Assembly (NCBI GenBank): GCA_025765595.1
Contig: JAIVFH010000014.1
Coordinates: 310,001 to 374,000 of the forward strand
DNA from: Obelidium mucronatum
Taxonomy: Eukaryota > Chytridiomycota > Chytridiomycetes > Chytridiales > Chytriomycetaceae
Direction of reading: 5' to 3'
Length of the DNA: 64,000 nt
This document shows, in pieces, positions 56,583 through 64,000 of this stretch. A program made the position numbers and the translations under genes. The notes under the pieces are model-generated. The model was given only the letters and a program-made list of their open reading frames with translations, had not been told where the DNA came from and searched no databases. Numbering within the stretch: the stretch's first letter is position 1; every line of letters starts with the position of its first letter.

Positions 56583-57088
56583 TCATTTAAATCCCAACAA
56601 ATACGACGAATAATACCCCAAAGTCACAATCGCTGCCCACGCCACTACACTCGAAATCAACCCAACCTTATGGAAATCAACCACACTAATATACGGAACC
56701 CCTACTGAATCCTGCTGACTAATCGCATTCATATTCGGGAAACTCGATACAGGCAGTCCCATTGCTCCACTACACACCAACGCAATCAACATGATCAACA
56801 TGCGTGGCTGTGGGTCCGGCATGTTGGCTCCAATCTCTGCAACCACTGGAAGGATAATCAACGCCCCGACTGTATGAGAAATGAAGGACGTGATCACCAA
56901 CACAATCAGTGAAAACACAAACATGCACATGTACGCAGATAACCCTTGCAAGTGGGGTGTAATCAGCGATGTAATGTATGCCAACAGTCCAGAGCTATCA
57001 ACAGCCTTTCCCAAACAGATTCCACCCATAGCCAACATTACCACTATTTTTTTTTTTTTTTTTTCGTAAAATTAGTAAAACGAAGAAA

Positions 57089-57132
<44 letters not shown>

Positions 57133-57845
57133 TCACCATTCCACAATTGCTGGTTCCAATCATCTTTGGACAAAACACCCGTTCCATAAAACGCAATAAT
57201 CGGCAACAACGCAATCACCCCCATATCTCCCACAACCTTTTCAATCTTGTTTTCAATACACCACAAAAAGATTGTCGCAAACGTGACACCGAGAATATAC
57301 CATTGCGTGCTGTTCAAGGGCTCTTGCGTCATGTAATGACTCATGTGTGGTAATTCCTCGCCTCCTGGTCCAATGTTGTTGTTGCTACCTCCTCCTCCGC
57401 TGCCGCCGCCACTAGCACCACCACCGGAAACCATAACACCAGACGCCAAATGCTGTTGAGACCCCGCCGCCGACGACGAGCTACCATTTTCAAGAAGCGA
57501 TGATTGTTGGTTATGCGGTGTCGTCAACTTTGGCTGGTAAATGAGCAACAAGAGGACCCATATACTCAAATCAATCACAATGCAGACTGGCAATGCAATG
57601 GCAAACCATTCAAACCAAGACGCGCTTGGATTCATGATTCCCATGGCGATAATGTTTTGGGGTGAGGAGATGGGGGATGCCATTCCACCCACGTTGGCGG
57701 CGAGGGCGATTCCCATGATTAATGCTTTGGCATAGGTTGAACTCGTTGGAATGTTTCTCAAGATGGGCTTGAAAAAAAAAAAAAAGAGTAAGAATGGGAA
57801 TCAGACGGAAAATACAATAATAAAAAGTAAAAACAAAAAAAAAAA

Positions 57846-57909
<64 letters not shown>

Positions 57910-59978
57910 ACTCACACTAATCAAAGGGAAACACAACGCTGGCGCCGCGACATTCGAAATCCACATACTCGCAAACGTACTAACAAACATGTTGGCCAAA
58001 ATAACCACTTTTGGATCACTACCAGCCTTGTCCAAAACCACACTGGCTAGTAATTTGGCAATTCCATGTTTGCTGACAGCAGAACCCAAGGAAAAGCCCC
58101 CCAATAGGAGCATGATGACGGGGGAAAACATGTCTGCAAATACTCGCTTCGCTTGCCCTTTCGCATCCAATCTGTGATGTTCAATAGTTCCATCGGGAAG
58201 TGTCACTGTTTCTCGCATGACTTGAAGGACTACAACCAAAAAGGGGACCATGGCTGAAGTCACAAATAGCGGAACAATCTGGGAGAAGAAGAAAGGGTAA
58301 ATTAAAAAGACAAAAAGACGAACCAAAAGAAAAAGAAAAAAATCAATACCTCAAACGCCCACATTCCAGAAGCGAAAATGAAAATAGCAAAACAGTTCTG
58401 CTGTTCTTCCGTCTCAAAGATTTGGTAATGGAGCAGAAAGTAAAAGAGTCCCAACAGAATTCCAAAAATAATGAAACGGGGTGTCAAAAAGCGACACCAC
58501 CAAGGACGATCGTCTTCATCCTCTCCATCCGGCTTTCTACGAGCCTCTACAATCGACATTGTTCGCCCGCCGACTTCAACCATATCTTTCCAAACAGTAT
58601 TTCGTTCAATAGTGATTCGTTGACGACATTTGGAGTCCAACTCAACACGTGCGTTTCTCAAATCATTATCGGTAGCGACACGGGCATAAATCTCCACAAC
58701 GCGTTCAATCGCTTCTCTCAATCCGGAAGCCTCATCGGCGCGGAATGTATACGTCCCTTCAACGACCTGCATATACCGCGCCTTCAATCTGAATCCCGTC
58801 ACTTTCTCATACTTTTTGAGAATTTTGGCGAACCCATTATGATTCATCAAGACATATTCTTGAAGTTCCTTCAATTCAGCGTACAAGGCACTGCTCTGCG
58901 CACGGAAATTGGCGCGTTGGAGTTTATTACCGGCTCTGTTCCAAAAATTGTAGCTGATTGTGTTTGGATGGTTGATTGAGCTGACTGTGGATGTGAGAGC
59001 CCATGAAGTTTCCGAGTCGCTTGTGAAGGAGCTAGACATGCTTCTGCGACTGTTTTTTCGCGTGATTTGACTTCTGTTGTTGTTGTTGTTGTTGTTGTGG
59101 TTGTGGTTTCCAATACTGCTGCTGCTGCTGCTGCTTCCCCCACCGACGACCGCAGCGTTTCCAGGAGACAAGTGGGCAGGGCTGTCGCGACCGCCGCCGG
59201 CGTTGCTGGGACCGCTTTCGAAGCCCTCCACGATGGAAATGTTTACAGTCAAGTCTTCAATCTTCTGCACGAGTTCAGCCTTCTTCTGGGCGTAGAAGCG
59301 CACAATCTATTGTGGCAGTCGAAGTCGAAGTGAGTGTGAGGGTGAGTGAGAGAGTGTGGTTGTTCGTGTACCTTGTGCAACTGGTCGTCCAGCGGCTCGA
59401 TGAAGAACGACTCGAGCTGCGAGCGGCGCGACGGCGACGGCGCGGCGGGCGAGGCGGCGGCGGCGGCGGGCGGCGGCGGCGGCGCGGCCTCGGAGTCGCT
59501 GGAGCCCGTGGCGGCGGCGAGCAGCGGCGTGCGCTCCGACAGCGCCGACGCCGCGCGCGGCGGCTTCACGGCGACGGCGACGGCGGACAGCCGCGGCGAG
59601 TTGTAGTTGCGGTTGCCGAGCTTGATGAACACGTCCGGGTCGACGTTGCGGTACGAGTCCGGGAGCTCGATGAACCCGAGCTTGGCCTTCTCCACGAGAT
59701 AGAGCCACTTTTTGAGCGAGTCGTAGGCGCTGCGTGGGTGTTGGTCCGTCAGTCAAGCTGCGTCACACCCATGCGTCCAAACCCTCCCCTCCCCCAAAAC
59801 TGCTAACTCACATGTAATCTGAACCAGAAAGACGGGCCGGGCCAGCAGGGATACATACCAAGTGTCTCTCGTTAACAAAGGAAAACTATAAACAAAGGGG
59901 GCGAGGAGGGGAGGAGGCACACTCACGTTCATACCAGTCCTGCCAGGCATTTAGCTGGATAATAACAGAGAACTTCAT
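56583..59978 (-). CDS. SPX-domain phosphate transporter (Pho87/90/91-like)
   Basis: Seven exons (59,978-59,927; 59,818-59,812; 59,729-59,372; 59,306-58,350; 58,278-57,916; 57,767-57,137; 57,043-56,583) give 942 residues. The SPX domain opens MKFSVIIQLNAWQDWYEHYI then AYDSLKKWLYLVEK, continues IVRFYAQKKAELV, and ends LLMNHNGFAKILKKYEKVTG. SPX senses inositol pyrophosphates. About twelve membrane segments follow, with the DASS/anion-transporter signatures MWISNVAAPALCFPLIS, NVGGMASPISSPQNIIAMG and GLPVSSFPNMNAISQQ. Yeast Pho87/Pho90 are low-affinity plasma-membrane carriers and Pho91 is vacuolar; the target membrane is not decided here. A long Gln/Gly-rich loop sits in the middle. Exon 2 is only 7 nt. 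Several introns hold A/T runs up to 62 nt. Confidence 0.92.
57847..57908. repeat. Run of 62 A in a transporter intron
   Basis: Uninterrupted A-run (T on the coding strand) in the intron between 57,916 and 57,767, directly after the donor. Confidence 0.9.
59812..59818 (-). other. 7-nt micro-exon of the phosphate transporter
   Basis: On the minus strand the bases ATTACAT are preceded by TTCAG and followed by GTGAG. Joined to the flanking exons (GAA C, then C GCC TAC GAC) they encode HYI in the conserved SPX segment WYEHYIAYDSLKK. Omitting it would shift the frame. Confidence 0.8.
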
Positions 59979-60733
59979 CCGTCGCGATTACAGGGTAGAA
60001 GGTGATATGGAGTTTCCCAACTAAAGGGATCAAAGGCAGTATGAAAGTCCGATGAAGGGGTAGATGTGACGCTGACAATACAAGGGGGCACAATAATGTG
60101 CTTGCTTTTTTTTTCGTGCTGAGAAATAATAATATCGGAAAATTTCTGGATTGTTTTGCAAAGCACGCTTGCTGGACGTGCACACACTCACTCACACATA
60201 CTCTGACAAACACACACACATACGCACTCGCTCACACACAAACACACACTCGCTCACACACACTAAAAAAAAGAACGATTTGTAGGAGGAATGAGTAAGA
60301 TCAAAAAAGCCCATTGAGTGTGTGTAAAGAGTATTAGTAGAAATAGCGAAGAGAAAGCTTTTTAAAGGTGGTAGGAACTGTATTTTTTTTCGCTCCTTTT
60401 TTCTTTCCTTTTTTTTTCATTTTCAGTTCGTTATTCTTTCCTACTCGATTTCTGTTTCCAAGAGCTTCCGCGCTCTAGGCACCGTCGAGTTCCTACAATT
60501 GAGCTGTATAAATATTTCCTGCTGCAAAGAATTCTAGTCTTGATATCTTCAAGCTGGCTGCACTCGCCATTCAAAGCAAATTTAAAGTACTTTTTAATTA
60601 TACTGAAAACAAAAAAAAGACCCAGTAGAAAGTCTACTTGCTGTAACGAAAAAGAGAGAGGAGAGAAAGAGAGACTTTTTACCTCCTTTTTATGATTTGA
60701 AAATATAAATAATAAATAAAGAAACATACAAAA
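59979..60733. other. Divergent intergenic region with CA-rich microsatellite
   Basis: The 755 bp between the transporter start (minus) and LSM4 start (plus). It contains a CACACA/CTCACACA-rich stretch at 60,178-60,262 and T-rich runs near 60,390-60,420. No gene was supported here. It probably holds both promoters. Confidence 0.6.
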
Positions 60734-61664
60734 ATGCTTCCGTTGTCGCTGCTGAATACAGCCAAGGGGCATCCAATTCTGGTCGAACTCAAGACAGGTT
60801 TGCCAAAAAGAAACTCTTTTTCTTTCACTTGTCCCTTAGCCTGAGTGGAGGAGGGCGCAGGGTACTTAGAGGGAGAGAAAGACGAGAAAATGACGCGAAT
60901 GGGCAACCACGCGGTGCACCATTGGCAGGCCATTGCCCTCTCACCAAAACCCGTCTATCGAACTCTGAAAAAGCAGACTGTTGGGGTGTTTTGCTGCTGG
61001 GAGCTTGCCTCGTCTTGCCTTTGCTTTTTCGCAGTTGTTCCCAACACCTCCCGTCCCTCCCTCCTCCTTCTACATGGCTACCTCTCTTTTCCACCGATCC
61101 TTCTACTTGCTCGCATTTTATATACTATGCGGTTATATCACTTTCTTTTTTTTTTCATCCTCCAAAACTTCAACACCTCACACTTTGACGAAAGCCTTCA
61201 TTATGACTCAAACAATCCCACACCTCGCTTACTACTTTATTTACTTCTTTTTATATTTTAACGTATCTTTTTTCTCCCTACAAAAAAAAAAAGGACTCAC
61301 ATACAATGGCCACCTCCATTCCTGCGACAACTGGATGAACATCAACCTGCATGAAGTCATTTGCACCAGTGCCGACGGTGAAAAGTTTTGGAGACTTGCG
61401 GAATGCTATATTCGTGGAAACACAATCAAATATTTGCGGCTCCCAGACGAGATTATCGATTTGGTCAGAGAGGATCGCGAGTTTAGAGAACGGAGAGAGG
61501 CAATGAGTGGAAACGGCGGGCGCGGCGGCGGTGGTGGTGGTGGTGGTAGAGGGGGCTACAATAATCGCGGTGGTGGCGGTGGAAGAGGTGGGCGAGGTGG
61601 TTTCCAGAACAACAGAGGTGGTGGTAGGGGAGGGCATCAAAATGGTGGTAAACAACAACAGTAA
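60734..61664 (+). CDS. LSM4: U6 snRNA-associated Sm-like protein LSm4
   Basis: Two exons (60,734-60,797; 61,294-61,664) give 144 residues. The start [22 protein letters not shown], then [18 protein letters not shown] and [23 protein letters not shown] are the Sm1 and Sm2 motifs of LSm4. The C-terminus is Arg/Gly-rich ([15 protein letters not shown]), as in yeast and animal LSm4, where it aids P-body assembly and can be methylated. LSm4 sits in the nuclear Lsm2-8 ring on U6 snRNA and the cytoplasmic Lsm1-7 ring in mRNA decay. The single intron of 496 bp is the longest in the gene-dense part. It converges on SDH2 with 119 bp between stops. Confidence 0.95.
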
Positions 61665-61783
61665 AATAACCATTACGATACCATCAAAAAAGTTCATCTC
61701 CATACTTTTCGCGCCATTTTGTGTTCATTCATTTTTTTTTTATTCTTTTTCTCCCTATTACTCGAACCTCACTGAGAAGTCAT

Positions 61784-63060
61784 CTAACCGTCCTTGCTCA
61801 TGGCCTTCTTGATTTCAGCAATAGCAAGACCTGGGTTGAGTCCCTTGGGGCAAGTACGAGTACAGTCTATTCCAGAAAAAACGGGTTGAGATGAAACCCA
61901 AAAGACAGAGAAAGACACTCAACTCATAATAGTGTGGCATCTGTAGACAGAGAATGGATCCTGCAAAGCGGTACGTCTTTCCGCACCAAAGTGGTCACGA
62001 CTGTCAATCATCCATCTGTATGCTTGCATGAGGACGGCTGGGCCAAGGTAAACATCACTGTTCCACCAGTAAGATGGGCACGAGGTAGAGCAACAGGCAC
62101 AGAGAATACATTCGTAGAGACCATCCTTTTTTTACAAAAAAACAACAACAAAAAAAGTGGGGCTTTAACATCTTGAAGAACAAAAATAGTCTGCATTATA
62201 CTCACAAGCTTCTTACGGTCTTCAATGCTTTGGAAGTTCTCCTTTTCAGGTGGTGGGGTCTTTTGCTTCAAGTATGGTTCAATAGACTTGTATTGCTTGT
62301 AAAAGTGGGTAAGATCTGCAATATGTGTTGAGAACATTGTTCCAAACTATAAATTCCCCCCCTTTAAAAAAAAAAGTTACCTGGAACAAGGTCCTTCACG
62401 ACATACATGTGTGGCAAAGGGTAGATCTTGGTTGGTGTAGCAACGTCTCTGTCAATTCTGCTGAGACAAGCCAAAGTGTTTCCTCCACCAATGTTCATGG
62501 CACAGGATCCACAGATACCTAAAAAAAAAATTGGAGAATATTCAGCAACCACCCGTCACCAAACAAAAAAAAACACTGTTTTATTTGTTTAAAGGTAGCC
62601 AACATACCTTCACGGCAAGATCGACGGAAAGTCAAAGTTGTATCCTCTTCATTCTTGATCTTGATGAGAGCATCGAGAACCATGGGTCCACATTGGTTCA
62701 AATCAACCTTGTAAGTTTGAAGCTTTGGAGCAACGTCAGGGGTCTCTGGGTTCTGGAAAATATATATGCATTGTGTGTGTGGGTGGGGGTTTTCGATTTA
62801 GAACCGATTCTAATCTCAAACACCTATCATTTGGGCCAAAAAAAACAACGCACCCAACGGTAAATTTCAAAGGTTTTGATGAGAGGCGCCTTTGCGGCTG
62901 CAGGGGCAGCAGTTGCCTGAGCGAGTCTGGCTGGGAGTCCAGAGTGGAAAGCACGCTGCTGTTGTTTGGTTAAAATAAAGGGAAATAGTAGAACGGGAGG
63001 GATTATGAGCCACGGGTATTTGAACGAAAAAGGTGACCGAAAATACGACCAGAGTGCCAT
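61784..63060 (-). CDS. SDH2: Succinate dehydrogenase iron-sulfur subunit
   Basis: Six exons (63,060-62,854; 62,752-62,608; 62,518-62,381; 62,315-62,206; 62,125-61,924; 61,866-61,784) give 294 residues. The N-terminus is basic and hydrophobic with [16 protein letters not shown], suiting a mitochondrial presequence. [10 protein letters not shown] begins the mature protein. The 2Fe-2S ligands lie in [16 protein letters not shown] ... LAC. The 4Fe-4S and 3Fe-4S ligands lie in [16 protein letters not shown] and [17 protein letters not shown]. The subunit passes electrons from FAD in SDH1 to ubiquinone in complex II. The start at 63,060 adds an unusual hydrophobic stretch ([14 protein letters not shown]) before the presequence-like part, so an unrecognised first intron is possible. 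Confidence 0.95.
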
Positions 63061-63556
63061 TGCGCTGCGTTGACGCTATAATGGGAATCGTGCAGAAGGC
63101 CTCCAAGTTTTGCCTTTTTTCCCCTCCTGTTGAGTTTGCACAGACTATCGTCCTAAACCTCCATCAGACTCCGCCACAACGCATAAACCATCTAGAGGCA
63201 GATCCGTCGAGTCCAAAGAGAAGAGGGTTGATCGGCTACGCCAGGCAGGAAGTCCGAGGTACGTACTGCAATGCGGAGACCAAACATTTTTGAGTAAACC
63301 AAAAAAGAAGCAGAACGCGATCCAGAAAACAGACAGATCTTTGTAATTATTTGATCCCCTATTCACCAAATTCTTTGTGACCATTTGTAAAGGATGGTGA
63401 ATCATCATTTTCATGTCTATTGCCTTTATGCCTTTACAATCTTCTGGAAACGATAGAGAACTGTAATGAGACTTAAATCAGGCAAGAAAAACACGGCGAG
63501 GCATTTTCATAATCATGGGTAATTTTCATATAGCATATCTAGACGGCAAATTCGTT
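63061..63556. other. Intergenic region, SDH2 promoter side
   Basis: About 500 bp between the SDH2 start and the CutC stop, both on the minus strand. Only short non-conserved frames are present and no gene is supported. It should contain the SDH2 promoter and CutC 3' end. Confidence 0.6.
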
Positions 63557-64000
63557 TTATTCCACCTTCTTCGAGTTTCTCAGCATTTCAACCACTTTTT
63601 TGACTCCGGCGGCATCTACTGTCACTCGAGAATACTCGGAACGGCCATATGATCCCATGTTCACTTATTGACACAAGTGCGAGACAATCAGCTGTATGCA
63701 ACACAAAGAAGAGACACACAAGAGAACATACCATACGGATTCCTATAAATCATGGGGGATTCAATTGTTTTCATCAACGACATGTGAATGTCTTTCACTC
63801 GCAAGACCCGCAAGATCCGTTCCAAGTTTCGAATCGCGACACCACCACCTGGCATGATGGAGATTCGATTTCCTGCCCGTTCAACAAGCAATTCCAAATT
63901 TTCCAAGCCATCCAATACACCCTTGTCTTGGCCGCTGGTGAGAATTCGTTGGATGCCACCCAGAGAGATGATATCTTCCAGAGAGGCGAATGGGTCGCTT
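63557..64000 (-). CDS. CutC-family copper homeostasis protein, partial
   Basis: The 3' end of a gene running in from the right edge: an exon to 63,732 and a last exon 63,663-63,557 joined by a 68-bp intron. The protein reads SLGGIQRILTSGQDKGVLDG, then RISIMPGGGVAIRNLERIL and a C-terminus MGSYGRSEYSRVTVDAAG. The RILTSG and MPGGG blocks are typical of CutC (TIM-barrel fold). CutC was named for copper tolerance in bacteria; the eukaryotic role and ligand are not settled. The N-terminal part lies beyond the window. Confidence 0.85.

Noticed and set aside
60845..61261. Possible gene in the LSM4 intron
   Set aside because: Short overlapping frames without motifs or splice support; intron length is the only signal.

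Overview
The window looks like nuclear DNA of a fungus, most likely an early-diverging, chytrid-like one. Genes carry many short GT-AG introns (mostly about 45-115 bp). Gene content is fungal or opisthokont: EFG1, LSM4, SDH2, a PTPA-type phosphatase activator, a yapsin-like aspartic protease, a VASt-domain sterol-transporter-like protein and an SPX phosphate transporter. A full-size ABCA transporter and KDZ, hAT and DIRS-type mobile elements sit beside them. The species call is inference; the splice structures were read from the sequence and nearly all sum to an exact multiple of three.

Positions 1-19,800 are a nest of mobile elements. From the left: a Tc5/pogo-like transposase fragment; a decayed hAT transposase gene interrupted by a 1.18-kb non-autonomous element with a clear 8-bp target duplication; the hAT subterminal repeat cluster; and a KDZ-type transposon region (about 4,454-10,223). 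That region has a transposase on the minus strand, a second multi-exon gene of unknown function on the plus strand, and arrays of about 12-bp repeats near both ends and inside introns. Next come fragments of an unidentified minus-strand gene and a near-complete DIRS-like tyrosine-recombinase retrotransposon (12,771-19,430) with gag-like, RT-RNase H and recombinase ORFs.

From 19,800 to 64,000 the DNA is gene-dense, with intergenic gaps often of 40-250 bp. In order: EFG1 (+); an endonuclease/exonuclease/phosphatase-fold protein (-); a RanBP2-type zinc-finger protein (+); an 11-exon ABCA transporter (+); a VASt-domain protein (-); an aspartic protease (+); an SPFH/band-7 protein (-); two tandem paralogous coiled-coil genes with unusual Cys-Tyr-Ser motifs (+); a SANT-domain protein (+); a PRPP synthetase family protein (-); a PTPA-type activator (+); a UFD1/zinc-finger/UBA protein (+); a small GC-rich intronless gene (+); an SPX phosphate transporter (-); LSM4 (+); SDH2 (-); and a partial CutC homologue (-).

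The genes are mostly unrelated housekeeping functions, often in divergent or convergent pairs, with no sign of an operon-like unit. The most unusual features are the tandem Cys-Tyr-Ser coiled-coil paralogues at 38.7-47.6 kb, the KDZ element with repeat arrays inside introns, a 7-nt micro-exon in the phosphate transporter, and sharp GC-rich islands over the 5' parts of several genes. No tRNA, rRNA or CRISPR array was seen.
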